From Alloacidobacterium dinghuense (GTDB lineage Bacteria > Acidobacteriota > Terriglobia > Terriglobales > Acidobacteriaceae), in contig NZ_CP060394.1 of the NCBI RefSeq assembly GCF_014274465.1, positions 1,860,001-1,924,000 of the forward strand: a stretch of 64,000 nucleotides of DNA, read 5' to 3'. The notes below the pieces were generated by a model that was not told the DNA's origin, searched no databases, and saw nothing but the letters and a program-made list of their open reading frames with translations. Within the stretch, counting starts at the first letter, position 1; every line of letters begins with the position of its first letter. The position numbers and the translations under genes are program-made. Shown here one piece after another: positions 1 through 8,787 of the stretch.

Positions 1-367
1 GATAGGTCAGGATGCGCCGTGTGTCGGTCAGGGGCAGAATCAGGGTAACGCCGGTAGAACTTCCGGTGGTGGAGCGCACCACGCCGCTCAAGTCAATTCC
101 AACTTCGTGGAGCCGCCGACAGCACATCTCGCCGAGCGCGTCGGGGCCAATGCGCGAGGTGAAACTCACGCGGGTGCCCATTGCGGAGAGGTTGTGCGCA
201 AGGATGGCCGAGGAACTGCCCAGCGTCATGGTGAAGCCGCTAGCCAGGATTTCCCGTTCCTCCGGCAAATCGCGCGGGATGCCGTACAAAATGAGATCCG
301 CGTTGAGTTCGCCGACGATACTGACGTCGGCTTGCGCGACTTGTGAGTTAGACATTGTCTTCGTCAT
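1..367 (-). CDS. PfkB-family carbohydrate kinase, N-terminal part (cut by window edge)
   Basis: Reading the minus strand from an ATG at 367 (or an in-frame ATG at 355) gives a frame open to the window edge. It begins with the beta strand typical of PfkB/ribokinase sugar kinases (VSIVGELNADLILYG), followed by a glycine-rich stretch (GSSSAILAHNLSAMGTRV), a pattern of the substrate-binding half of the family, then FTSRIGPDALG. The ATP-binding C-terminal half lies outside the window, so the substrate cannot be guessed from the kinase itself. It is divergent from an AgaS-like SIS gene and close to an APC permease and a DeoR repressor, which suggests phosphorylation of an imported sugar or aminosugar derivative. 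Confidence 0.85.
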   Translation of the reverse strand, partial: MTKTMSNSQVAQADVSIVGELNADLILYGIPRDLPEEREILASGFTMTLGSSSAILAHNLSAMGTRVSFTSRIGPDALGEMCCRRLHEVGIDLSGVVRSTTGSSTGVTLILPLTDTRRILTY

Positions 368-571
368 GGCTCCAGAGAAGATATAACAAGGCGTAGTTTA
401 TTGAGGAGATCTGCATCCTTCGATATCTATCACTCGAAACTGATTGCTGGTTACGTAATGTAGCGATATACTTTCGTAGTGTTTCATAATAGTTTCAAGG
501 CGACAAGATAGAGCATATTTCTCTTGATACCCTCTAGCCCACGCATAATGAAAAAAGAGAATCATATTCCA
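368..571. promoter_or_regulatory. Divergent promoter region with candidate DeoR-type operator
   Basis: This AT-rich gap separates the divergent kinase and SIS genes, so it should hold promoters for both. The segment 471-496 contains CTTTCGTAGT followed by GTTTCATAAT and GTTTC. The ten bases GTTTCATAAT (481-490) recur exactly at 4147-4156, in front of the DeoR-type regulator gene of the same locus, where they follow TTTC. TTTCG-rich half sites are common in operators of DeoR/GlpR/AgaR proteins. That this is the binding site is an inference from the shared word and the gene context. Confidence 0.4.
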
Positions 572-1705
572 ATGCCGATTTCCAATCATGCGAGCACAGA
601 GCTTGATCGCGTCATCCAAACGCTCTACACCTTCCAGGAGATCATGCAGCAGCCCGATTTGTGGCTTAATACGGTCGAGCGGGTTCGTGCTGCAGTTGAG
701 CAGTTGAATCTTACAACGAGATTGGCGAACGTGCGGGTGCTGCTTACGGGGGCCGGCACCTCAGCCTATGCGGCGGCCTCGATCGCCGCGGCCTGGCCGC
801 GGGCCGTAGCGGTTCCAACGACGGACTTGCTGGTGGACGCCGAGCGTTATCTCGCCGACATGGATGTGGTCATCTCTCTGGCACGTTCAGGAAACAGCCC
901 GGAGAGCGCTGCCGTAGTCAAGCGAGTACGGGCGGTGCGTCCGGAGATTCTTCAGTTAGCGATCACGTGCAACGAAGAAAGTACTCTGTCGCAATCGGGA
1001 TTGGACGGCTTGATTGTTCTTGATCCGAAGACAAATGATCGCAGCCTCGTGATGACCAGCTCCTTTTCAAATTTGGTGCTGGCTGGGCTCGCTCTTGCGC
1101 GATCTGACGAGATTGCGTCCACTGTCGGTGCCGTGAGCAAGAGGGTGGCTGAGCTGCTGCCATCGATCAATATAAGTTGCGAGCGCATTTCGGCGGATGT
1201 TCGTGATCGCGTCGTAATACTTGCCTCGTCGCCCTTTCGTGGCTGGACCTGCGAGGCCGGGCTTAAATTGCTCGAAATGACCGCGGGACACTTTTCCGTC
1301 GTAACGGAGAGTTTTCTCGGGTTGCGCCACGGTCCGATGTCTTTTGTTAAGCCGCAGACGCTCGTCCTGTGCCTGCTATCCAACGATCCGGTGCGTCGGA
1401 TGTACGAAGTGGACCTGATTCGCGAGTTACGCGCCAAGAAGATTGGCAGGCTGGTAGGCATCACACAGGCTACAGAAGAGAACGCGGCAGAAGCGGGAGA
1501 TCTATTCGACAACGTGCTGCCAGCGGTCGCTCCGCATCTGCCGGATGACTTGCGCACTTCCTTTGAGATCGTCACGCCACAGCTTCTCGGATACCATTTA
1601 AGCCTCAGTATTGGTTTGAATCCTGATAATCCAAGCCCAGACGGTATCATCAACCGTGTAGTTCAGGGGGTCAGAATTTATCCTGTGACCTCCGACAGAG
1701 GCTGA
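572..1705 (+). CDS. SIS-domain sugar isomerase/deaminase, AgaS-like
   Basis: The protein carries two SIS (phosphosugar isomerase) domains. The first has VLLTGAGTSAY and SLARSGNSPES, the phosphosugar-binding loops. The second has CEAGLKLLEMTAG and LGLRHGPMSFV, close to the pattern of AgaS-type proteins (tagatose-6-phosphate or galactosamine-6-phosphate ketose/aldose isomerases). Length is about 380 residues, as expected for AgaS. The frame is open from 524, but an ATG at 572 follows a purine-rich AAAAAAGAGA stretch and is preferred; ATG 548 is the alternative. It is followed 30 bases later by an APC permease. The SIS, PfkB kinase, APC permease and repressor set also resembles fructoselysine (frl) loci, so deglycation of an Amadori product is an alternative role. 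Confidence 0.8.
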   Translation: MPISNHASTELDRVIQTLYTFQEIMQQPDLWLNTVERVRAAVEQLNLTTRLANVRVLLTGAGTSAYAAASIAAAWPRAVAVPTTDLLVDAERYLADMDVVISLARSGNSPESAAVVKRVRAVRPEILQLAITCNEESTLSQSGLDGLIVLDPKTNDRSLVMTSSFSNLVLAGLALARSDEIASTVGAVSKRVAELLPSINISCERISADVRDRVVILASSPFRGWTCEAGLKLLEMTAGHFSVVTESFLGLRHGPMSFVKPQTLVLCLLSNDPVRRMYEVDLIRELRAKKIGRLVGITQATEENAAEAGDLFDNVLPAVAPHLPDDLRTSFEIVTPQLLGYHLSLSIGLNPDNPSPDGIINRVVQGVRIYPVTSDRG

Positions 1706-1735
1706 CTCCCGTACGCGCGGAGGTGACTCCCGCAT

Positions 1736-3187
1736 GTGCTGGCGCTAGCGACTGCACAAATCTATCTTTCTGGGAGCACGAGCTTGGCGCAACAGAAACA
1801 GACAGTTTCCGCATCAGCGGAAGGCGGAACAGCGAGCCTTCACCGGACGCTCGGCCTGTGGAATCTGATCATCATTGGATTGGTGATCATCCAGCCTACG
1901 GCGCCGATGGGAATCTATGGCGTCATCAGCAACAAGGCCAATGGCCACGTTGTTACTTCGATTCTCATCGCGATGGTCGCAATGCTGCTCACAGCCATCA
2001 GTTACGGCCGTATGGCGCGCGTTTATCCCAGCGCAGGCTCAGCCTATACGTATGTGGGGCAGGAGATCCACTCGGCTTTTGGCTATGTCGTCGGCTGGGG
2101 CATGGTGATGGATTACCTGCTGAATCCACTGATCTGCACAGCATTTTGCGCAAAGGCGGCGATGAATATTCTTCCCGGACTGTCCTACTACGTCTGGATC
2201 GTTATCTTCGCGGCCTTCTTCACATGGGTGAATCTGCGTGGTGTGAAGACCTCGGCACGCATGAACGAAGCGCTCTGCGCGGGCATGGTGATCGTGGTTG
2301 CAATCTTTCTGGTTTCTGTTGTCCGAACAGTTTGGCACATGCAACACGATCCCGGATTTTTCACGCGGCCCTTTTATGATCCGCAAAGCTTTCACCCTTC
2401 CAGCATCTTCGCTGGGACGTCTGTCGCAGTGCTTACCTATATCGGGTTCGATGCGGTATCGACGCTCTCGGAGGAAGCGGAGAATCCGCGACGCAATATT
2501 CTGCTTGCGACCGTCCTGGTCTGCCTGATTACGGGTCTGTTATCAGGCGTCGAAGTGTATGCGGCCCAGTTGATTTGGGGATCGAAGCCTTTTCCAAGCA
2601 ATCAGGTGGAATCATCATTTGCTCTCATCGCTCGGCAAGCAGGAGGTGCGCTACTCTTTCAGATCATCAATTTCACACTGCTGGTGGCGAATATGGGGTC
2701 CGGCATGGGATCGCAGCTCGCCGCTGGACGCCTGCTCTACGGTATGGGACGCGGCAACGCTTTGCCGAAATCATTTTTCGGAGCCATTGAGCCGAAGCGA
2801 CGTATTCCGCGCAACAACATCGTGGCGGTCGGGCTGTTTGCTTTCGCCGGGGCGGGGATTCTTGAATTCTTCTCCAGTCGTCTCGGAGGAGGCGCCTATG
2901 AAATCGGTGCGGAGGCGCTGAACTTTGGCGCTTTCATCGCATTTATGGGAGTGAATGCAGCGGCATTTGTCCACTACTGGCTGCATGGCAGGAACCGCAA
3001 CCTGAGCCATCTGTTCGTGCCTGTGCTCGGCTTTGTGATCTGCGGCTTTATCTGGGTTCATCTCAGCAGGCCCGCGCTAGTTCTCGGGGCGCTGTGGATG
3101 GTTGCAGGAATTACCTACGGAGCGATTCGCACACGCGGGTTCCGCTCTGAGCTCGTCACCTTCGAAGTGCCCCCAGAAGAGGCCTGA
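1736..3187 (+). CDS. APC-superfamily amino acid/amine permease
   Basis: This is a strongly hydrophobic protein of 483 residues with about 12 predicted membrane segments. It begins with the APC-type first helix (LGLWNLIIIGLVIIQPTAPMG) and has the SYGRMARVYPSAGSAYTYV segment of helices 2-3 and the GFDAVSTLSEEAENPRRN loop typical of the family. The start is a GTG at 1736, about ten bases after a strong GCGGAGGTGA ribosome binding site; an ATG two bases earlier is out of frame. It lies 30 bases after the SIS gene in the same direction, so co-transcription is likely. It probably imports the amino-containing substrate processed by the SIS protein and kinase. The substrate is not determined by sequence. 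Confidence 0.85.
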   Translation: MLALATAQIYLSGSTSLAQQKQTVSASAEGGTASLHRTLGLWNLIIIGLVIIQPTAPMGIYGVISNKANGHVVTSILIAMVAMLLTAISYGRMARVYPSAGSAYTYVGQEIHSAFGYVVGWGMVMDYLLNPLICTAFCAKAAMNILPGLSYYVWIVIFAAFFTWVNLRGVKTSARMNEALCAGMVIVVAIFLVSVVRTVWHMQHDPGFFTRPFYDPQSFHPSSIFAGTSVAVLTYIGFDAVSTLSEEAENPRRNILLATVLVCLITGLLSGVEVYAAQLIWGSKPFPSNQVESSFALIARQAGGALLFQIINFTLLVANMGSGMGSQLAAGRLLYGMGRGNALPKSFFGAIEPKRRIPRNNIVAVGLFAFAGAGILEFFSSRLGGGAYEIGAEALNFGAFIAFMGVNAAAFVHYWLHGRNRNLSHLFVPVLGFVICGFIWVHLSRPALVLGALWMVAGITYGAIRTRGFRSELVTFEVPPEEA

Positions 3188-3216
3188 TCACACATACGCG
3201 CGAGAGCGTCGGCGTT

Positions 3217-3975
3217 CTACGCCAAGATTAAGGTACAGCCTAGCGACCGCACCTTGGCCTGGATTTCATCGCGCAGGCCGGTGTCGCTCACGACGGTATC
3301 GATCTCGGAAAAAGCGGCAATACGCGACATGCTGCGCATGGTGAACTTGCTGGCGTCTGCCACCAGAATGATTTCGCGCGCAATTCGCAGCATCGCCCGG
3401 TTGACGGTTGTCTCTTCGAGATTTGCACCGCTGACGCCAAAGTCCGGATCGCATCCCGCGCCGCTCAGAAACAGCTTGTCAGCAGAGAATTGTTCGAGCA
3501 TGTCTTCAGTGGATCGGCCAATAATCGATGCCGACTCACCGCGCACGGTGCCGCCGACGATGAAGGTAGTTACACCGCGTGCGTCGAGCAACTCGGCTGC
3601 GATGTTCACTCCGTTGGTTATGACCTGAAGCGCCTGCTTGTTCTTGAGCTGGCGAGCTATTTCAAGTGTCGTGGTACCCGAGTCAAGAATGATGGTCTCG
3701 CCGTCGTTGATGAGCGTGGCCGCCATTGCGCCAATGCGCCGCTTCTCCTCGGCGTGGGCCTTTAGCCGCTCGGTGACGGGAGACTCGCGCAGGATGCGGT
3801 CGGGGAGCACCGCGCCACCGTGGGAGCGAAGCACTACGCCGCGCTGATGCAGTTCATTGAGGTCGTTGCGAATGGTGACCGCCGAGGTGTTGAACTTGTT
3901 CACCAGGTCATTGACCCGTACCCGGCCTTCACTGCGAACAATCTGCAGAATTTGCGAGCGCCGCTCTTCGGCCAT
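3217..3975 (-). CDS. DeoR/GlpR-family transcriptional repressor
   Basis: The N-terminus has the DeoR winged helix-turn-helix (MAEERRSQILQIV, then LVNKFNTSAVTIRNDLNEL and RGVVLRSHGGAV). The C-terminal DeoRC sensor domain follows, with DSGTTTLEIARQL and the TFIVGGTVRGESASIIG segment used to bind a phosphosugar. The frame is open up to 4128, but the HTH domain of this family begins only a few residues after the start, so the Met at 3975 (or 3978) is preferred over the 51-residue extension. It is convergent with the permease, 30 bases away. It most likely controls the adjacent sugar genes in response to a phosphorylated intermediate. Confidence 0.85.
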   Translation of the reverse strand: MAEERRSQILQIVRSEGRVRVNDLVNKFNTSAVTIRNDLNELHQRGVVLRSHGGAVLPDRILRESPVTERLKAHAEEKRRIGAMAATLINDGETIILDSGTTTLEIARQLKNKQALQVITNGVNIAAELLDARGVTTFIVGGTVRGESASIIGRSTEDMLEQFSADKLFLSGAGCDPDFGVSGANLEETTVNRAMLRIAREIILVADASKFTMRSMSRIAAFSEIDTVVSDTGLRDEIQAKVRSLGCTLILA

Positions 3976-4141
3976 CATTCCATCCGCAACCTGCTCTTCG
4001 ATGGCTCCGTTGCGGTTTGCATTCTTAACTGGCACGTTAGCGTGGGCCTTGACCATGTTCAACCTTCGCCTTTCAGTTTCTGTTGTCTTTGGCATTTTAT
4101 TGCGGTCTTCGAACCGCTCCGAATCCACTTACCATTCTGTT

Positions 4142-4185
4142 GTTTCGTTTCATAATGCGTAAGTAGTCACTCGATAAAACGAAAG
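4142..4185. promoter_or_regulatory. Candidate autoregulatory DeoR operator
   Basis: Upstream of the repressor gene the sequence holds TTTCGTTTCATAAT at 4143-4156 and the oppositely oriented AAAACGAAAG at 4176-4185. Together they form a spaced inverted repeat of a TTTCGTTT-like word. The GTTTCATAAT part is repeated in the kinase/SIS promoter gap at 481-490. A repressor that binds both sites would autoregulate and control the catabolic genes. Binding is inferred, not shown. Confidence 0.4.
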
Positions 4186-4340
4186 CAAATGTTAACCCCG
4201 AAACCGATGATTGACAAGGCTCAGAAAGTCTCCCGCACAGCTCCGATTGCCGCGAAGCCGGAGTTTTCCCGATAATTTGATCAGTTTTAGAGAGTCAGTC
4301 TGCGCCACTTGGACAGGACTGCACTTACATCAGGCTGTTC

Positions 4341-5384
4341 TCAACTCGCCTGCGTATAGTGAAGCGAGCACACGCAACGCTTGCATGTGGAGTTTTCCTG
4401 GACATTCAGTGTGCTTCGGAAGGCTCGCGCTTCCTCGTTGTTGAGCGCTTCTTCGAGTGTTGAAGCTTCGAGGCTGCCTGTCTTTGGGTGAAAGAAGCAA
4501 GGCCGCACTGATCCATCGACCTCAACCACAGCAGAAACCCAGGGCGCATTGCACTTTGGCGCTTCCGAGGAAACTTGCCCCAGATGAGCGCGGAAGTGGC
4601 GCGCAATCCGGCGAAGTTTTTCTGGGGATTCAACAATGAATCTGCTGTTAAAGTCATTGCCGTGCTCGCTGATCAATAGATCAATCTCTCTCTCCAGCAC
4701 CAGAATCTCAGTTGCTGATAACGCGATCTCATTCTGGCGTTCTCCAGGCCACACTAGTTCGCGATTGAATGCTTGCGAGGTGACATCTGCGGCAAGAAAT
4801 GAAATCGAGTCAAGCCCTAGTGATCGCGCAGCCTGTACCGTTTGTCTGAGAGATGAGTAGTTGGCTCTTTGCACTGTGCTGCGCCCACGGATTGGCAGGC
4901 TGGGGTTCAACTGTCGGAGGGCAAGAATACCGTCGCGTATGAGCTGAAAGCCGCCGCGCACGCGACGCACGCGATCATGTATCTCTTCGGGTCCATCGAG
5001 TGAGACGATGACTTCATCCGTCAACGTCGCCACTAACTCTGCACGTTTCTTTAAGAGCAGTCCAGTCGAAAGAAGAGTGATCGTGACTCCGCATTCCCGC
5101 AGAAAAGAGCAGAGCGCTTCAAGGTGACTGTGCAACAGCGGCTCGCCACCGGTTAACACAACCTGTCGTACGCCCAAGTTGATGATTGATTCTCGGTGGC
5201 GCGTGAGCTCTTCTGTGGTGAGTTCTCCAGCGTTGCTGCGCTTCCAAATGTCGCACATCAAGCAGCGGCAGTTGCACCGCTCATGCACATTCAAGATCAA
5301 GATCGGCAATTTCTGTAGGCGATCCGATGCGAGCAGTGTCGGCTTGATTTCAGCCAACCCGACGTGAACTAACTGGGACGACAT
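4341..5384 (-). CDS. Radical SAM protein with SPASM/twitch-like C-terminus
   Basis: The 347-residue protein has the radical SAM cluster motif C37-x3-C41-x2-C44, followed by the GGEPL motif (VLTGGEPLLHSH) and a SLDGPEEIHDRVR segment. The C-terminus has cysteines at 278, 296, 334, 337 and 339 with the CNAPW...VDGSVRPCFF arrangement of SPASM or twitch auxiliary-cluster domains. Such enzymes modify peptides or small molecules by radical chemistry. This is the last gene of the eight-gene minus-strand operon and overlaps the upstream fusion gene by 16 bases, so the two are translationally coupled. No short peptide substrate gene is visible next to it. The substrate is unknown. Confidence 0.85.
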   Translation of the reverse strand: MSSQLVHVGLAEIKPTLLASDRLQKLPILILNVHERCNCRCLMCDIWKRSNAGELTTEELTRHRESIINLGVRQVVLTGGEPLLHSHLEALCSFLRECGVTITLLSTGLLLKKRAELVATLTDEVIVSLDGPEEIHDRVRRVRGGFQLIRDGILALRQLNPSLPIRGRSTVQRANYSSLRQTVQAARSLGLDSISFLAADVTSQAFNRELVWPGERQNEIALSATEILVLEREIDLLISEHGNDFNSRFIVESPEKLRRIARHFRAHLGQVSSEAPKCNAPWVSAVVEVDGSVRPCFFHPKTGSLEASTLEEALNNEEARAFRSTLNVQENSTCKRCVCSLHYTQAS

Positions 5385-7327
5385 ACGGATTTTCCTCCCA
5401 GTCGCACAGCTCCTTCGCCGAGAACGCTCTCAGACTCGCGTAGCAGATCCTCAATTGGCGCCCGCAGCCAGCGAATATCGCCATCCACGGAAAGAGGCTC
5501 TAGTCCGTCTCGGTCTACATCTGGCAGACGCCCAAAGATAAATTGAGAGGCCAGCTGTACGCGCCCTGACAGCAGTACAAGCTCAATATCACTTGCACAA
5601 AGCGAAGAAAGGATTTCCGCTGGACTGCCCTGCCTGTCACGCACTGCAATCAAATCAGCCGGAGATCCCGAGCGAATCGAGCCTCTGCCATCCTTGATCC
5701 GCAGAATCGAAGCGGAAGAGTCTGTCACCATGGCAAACAACTTTTGCGCTGGCAGCTTACATGTTTCGTACGCAAAGCGGATTTCATCCAAAAGATCTCC
5801 TGCCGCTGTGAGAGGCGAGTCACTGCCAAGGGCCAGCCGTTCAACTGAATTCAAAACTTCAAGCCGCGGAGTTTTTCCGAAGAGAAAATCATTCGACGAG
5901 GGACACACAATGAGCGAGGTGCCACGAGAGTTTAATAAGTCTGCTGCTCTAACATCAAGAGCAAGCCCGTGAATGAGCACCGTCTTCTGATCCAACACCC
6001 CGAGCGTGTCGAGAGACACTAGCTCCTCGTTCGACTGATCGTCAATACCTTCGCAAGCATGAATCACGAACGGCCGGTCTTCTCCGCTACTAGAGTGCGC
6101 GGCCTGTATATCTGTGGCGAAGGCAAGCGAGTGTTCCCATCCAAGATCCGAGACAATGTGCACGGGAAAGTCTTGCGCTAATAAGGATGGATCAATGGGA
6201 TTGTGATGACAGACGGTCGTTACTCCACTCAGGAGATTGCGAATGCCTCCCCACCACAGGCGTGTGCGCTTCGGAATTCTTCGATGTACAGCGATAATCT
6301 CGGCATCACTCCGCTGAATATCCTGAGCCCACTGGGCTGCGTTCTTGTAACCTCCTCTTCCAAGTCTGGGGAAGAGAGCGAATTCCAGGTGATCGTGTGC
6401 GTTGATCAGTCCTGGAAAGATAAGGTAGCCGGTTAAGTCAATGCTCGTGATCGTCTGAGAGGCAATTGTCGGGGGGTGACTGCTCACTATCTCAACGCTT
6501 CCGTTATTCGTTGTTATGGACGTCGCGATTACTTCGCGTGGCCCTAGAGCGCATCTTGCTCCAGAGAGAAGAAGCCGATCTTTCTCCTCACCTGGAACGA
6601 GCGAACGATTATTATCTGCCTCGAGCTTCGTGAGATGCAGCAGATAAATCGCAGGAAGCCCCTCTGCCTCGGCGAAACGCTCCAAGCGGTTATGCGACGC
6701 GAAAAGATCTTTCTCCGGCGATCCAAATGCGGGTTCTATGACTGCCCGTTCCGAAAAACCCGCGGCTTTGAAGACATTCAATATCTCTGAGAGAGCCCAG
6801 CATTTCGCGGGCAATTCCAGTTCGGATTCGCCTATGTGAAATGACCGCTTCCAGCAAAGGCTCGTCGCCGTTTCTGGATGCATGTCGGATATAAAAACAT
6901 CGCAGCCTGGCCGAGCTACTCGCGCGAATTCTGCGGCGGCTTTGCCCAGATCATCTTCATAGCTCAGAACAAAGGATGCGAGCATTACATCCATTGTGGA
7001 GTCTTTGAACGGCAGGTTGGCGGACCCGGCCAAAGAGAGTTGTAGCTCCGGAATGTGCTTTGCGGCCGCTTGTGCAAGCATCTCCGGCGAAGGGTCTACA
7101 CCGTGTAGCGATTGGGGTCGTGATGATTGGCTGAACTGTGCGAGCCATCTGCCAGTGCCGCAACCCACGTCGAGAACGTCGCGCCCGTCTATTCTCGGAA
7201 GAATTCGCGATAAGTAGCGCTCTTCAAGCATCAGCAGAGGGTTTTCTTGCCGATCGTAGACGCTTGCCCACGCAGAGAACACATCTCCCGGTTGCGTTCT
7301 GGTTTCAAGTTGAGAAATCGCGCTCAC
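5369..7327 (-). CDS. Fusion of SAM methyltransferase and metal-dependent amidohydrolase
   Basis: Residues about 15-230 are a class I SAM-dependent methyltransferase: motif I VLDVGCGTGRW at 51-61, HGVDPSPEM at 75-83, and a predicted acceptor region. Residues about 245-640 are an amidohydrolase/cytosine deaminase-like TIM-barrel enzyme with metal ligands H311-x-H313 (NAHDHLEF), H423 (VIHACEG), H453 (LIHG) and D503 (GSDSPLT), plus the GSPADLIAV end typical of the superfamily. There is no stop or frameshift between the halves and the reading is continuous. It overlaps the upstream radical SAM gene by an ATGA. The amidohydrolase half could be a deaminase or ring hydrolase, and S-adenosylhomocysteine turnover is one possibility. 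This domain pairing is not one I recognise from a named pathway. Confidence 0.85.
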   Translation of the reverse strand: MSAISQLETRTQPGDVFSAWASVYDRQENPLLMLEERYLSRILPRIDGRDVLDVGCGTGRWLAQFSQSSRPQSLHGVDPSPEMLAQAAAKHIPELQLSLAGSANLPFKDSTMDVMLASFVLSYEDDLGKAAAEFARVARPGCDVFISDMHPETATSLCWKRSFHIGESELELPAKCWALSEILNVFKAAGFSERAVIEPAFGSPEKDLFASHNRLERFAEAEGLPAIYLLHLTKLEADNNRSLVPGEEKDRLLLSGARCALGPREVIATSITTNNGSVEIVSSHPPTIASQTITSIDLTGYLIFPGLINAHDHLEFALFPRLGRGGYKNAAQWAQDIQRSDAEIIAVHRRIPKRTRLWWGGIRNLLSGVTTVCHHNPIDPSLLAQDFPVHIVSDLGWEHSLAFATDIQAAHSSSGEDRPFVIHACEGIDDQSNEELVSLDTLGVLDQKTVLIHGLALDVRAADLLNSRGTSLIVCPSSNDFLFGKTPRLEVLNSVERLALGSDSPLTAAGDLLDEIRFAYETCKLPAQKLFAMVTDSSASILRIKDGRGSIRSGSPADLIAVRDRQGSPAEILSSLCASDIELVLLSGRVQLASQFIFGRLPDVDRDGLEPLSVDGDIRWLRAPIEDLLRESESVLGEGAVRLGGKSVCRPS

Positions 7328-8787
7328 AGGCTCTCACGTTTAGGTTTTCGCAATTGGATAAATTGATGTGCCCACTGCAACTCGATGGGGAAACTGTAAA
7401 TTCTCAGTGCGTAGCGCCAGGCGCTGAGAGTCTTTAGAACCGTCCTGCTCCAGCGGGGCGCGCGAATGTCCTGAACAGTGGGCCAGCGCGAGCCAACAAC
7501 AATCTCAAAATTATCAATGAGCTTCTTCGTCTTGCGTTTCATCCAGGGTGCGCTGGTATCAATACGAAGAGTGAAGTCCATCCACTTCTTCGTTGCCCAT
7601 TCCGCAGGTGTGTCGGGAAAGGATATTTGTCCATCGACATCTCCATACATCGAGCCTCGCTGCGGTGTCGGGGTATAGTGCTGAACAATGATCTCCGAAT
7701 CAGGATTGATCCGCTTGATCTTGCGGATGAAGCGCAGCGTCTCCCGGGTATCGCGCTCCGGGTCTTTGGGATTACCCACGACAAATGAGAACTCGGGAAT
7801 AATGCCGAACTGACGAGTGCGACGCGCCATGATCAACGTCTGCTCGGTCGTGATGCCTTTCTGCATCTCTTTGAGCGCCCAGTCCGATCCCGACTCTGCG
7901 CCGAAGAAGATCATGGCGCAACCAGCCCCTTTGATCGTCGCCATCGTTTCGTCGGAATATCGCGACATGATGTCTACGCGGCCCTCGCACCACCAGCGCA
8001 GATTCAGCGGCATCATCAGGTCCATCAATTTCCGTGCGTGATCTTCCCGTAGAAAGAAATTCATGTCGTAGAACTGGACCGAGTCAGCACCATATTTGGA
8101 TACGAGGTGCTTGAGTATGTCTACAGTTCGCTCTGGCGACTCCATGCGCTCTTCGCGTCCGTAGGCTGCGTGTACCCCACAAAAGCTGCAATTGAATGGG
8201 CAACCGATACTTGCATGATGAACGGCAGTTCGCTTCCCGAAAAACGATGGGCGAAGATACTGCTCCACTGGAAGCCGATGGAATGGTGACCATGGAAAAC
8301 TGTCTGGTCCTTTCATCGGACGCTCGGCGTTCGTGCGATGCAGGCCGAAAGTGTCTTTGTAGGAAAGACCAAGGATACTGTCGAACGATCGCTTGCCACG
8401 CAGCGCATCGATCAGTTCAAGCAGTGTTTCCTCACCCTGACCTCGCACCACAAAATCCACGTATTTTGCATTCAAAGTTGAGTCGGGGTAGATAGAAGGG
8501 AAGTATCCTCCCCAAACGATTTTGATATGCGGGCGCAGCCGCCTTATCTCTCGCGAAGCTTCCATGGCGGCGACCATTTGCGGGCCGGGCATGCAGGAAA
8601 CGCCGACGAGATCAACCTTACGGCTGTCTATGAAAGAAAGAATGGAGTCAACCGGCTTGTCGTCCAGGTTGCCATCAATAATCTCGTACTCTTCACGGCC
8701 TTCCAGGACAGCAGCCAAAGCCAGTATGGCAAGCGGAAGGCGGCAGTTGCGAGGTTTGGTAGCACGCGGATGGAAGAGAATGATCAC
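7324..8787 (-). CDS. B12-binding-domain radical SAM protein
   Basis: The N-terminal 150 residues form a Rossmann-like cobalamin-binding domain (VDLVGVSCMPGP, IKIVWGGYFPSIYP, VDFVVRGQGEETLLELI). The radical SAM motif is C196-x3-C200-x2-C203 (GCPFNCSFC), followed by an MIFFGAESGS segment and FVVGNPKD. This is the class B layout of radical SAM methylases and of BchE/HpnJ-like enzymes. Length, 487 residues, is normal for the group. The last 50 residues are basic and aromatic. It overlaps its downstream neighbour by an ATGA and starts within the end of the preceding methyltransferase gene, also by ATGA. The substrate cannot be read from sequence. It resembles the product of 13500-15020 in overall layout. 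Confidence 0.88.
   Translation of the reverse strand: MIILFHPRATKPRNCRLPLAILALAAVLEGREEYEIIDGNLDDKPVDSILSFIDSRKVDLVGVSCMPGPQMVAAMEASREIRRLRPHIKIVWGGYFPSIYPDSTLNAKYVDFVVRGQGEETLLELIDALRGKRSFDSILGLSYKDTFGLHRTNAERPMKGPDSFPWSPFHRLPVEQYLRPSFFGKRTAVHHASIGCPFNCSFCGVHAAYGREERMESPERTVDILKHLVSKYGADSVQFYDMNFFLREDHARKLMDLMMPLNLRWWCEGRVDIMSRYSDETMATIKGAGCAMIFFGAESGSDWALKEMQKGITTEQTLIMARRTRQFGIIPEFSFVVGNPKDPERDTRETLRFIRKIKRINPDSEIIVQHYTPTPQRGSMYGDVDGQISFPDTPAEWATKKWMDFTLRIDTSAPWMKRKTKKLIDNFEIVVGSRWPTVQDIRAPRWSRTVLKTLSAWRYALRIYSFPIELQWAHQFIQLRKPKRESL

Noticed and set aside
952-1653. Minus-strand frame of 233 residues in the SIS gene
   Set aside because: The plus-strand frame contains recognisable SIS motifs; this is its shadow.
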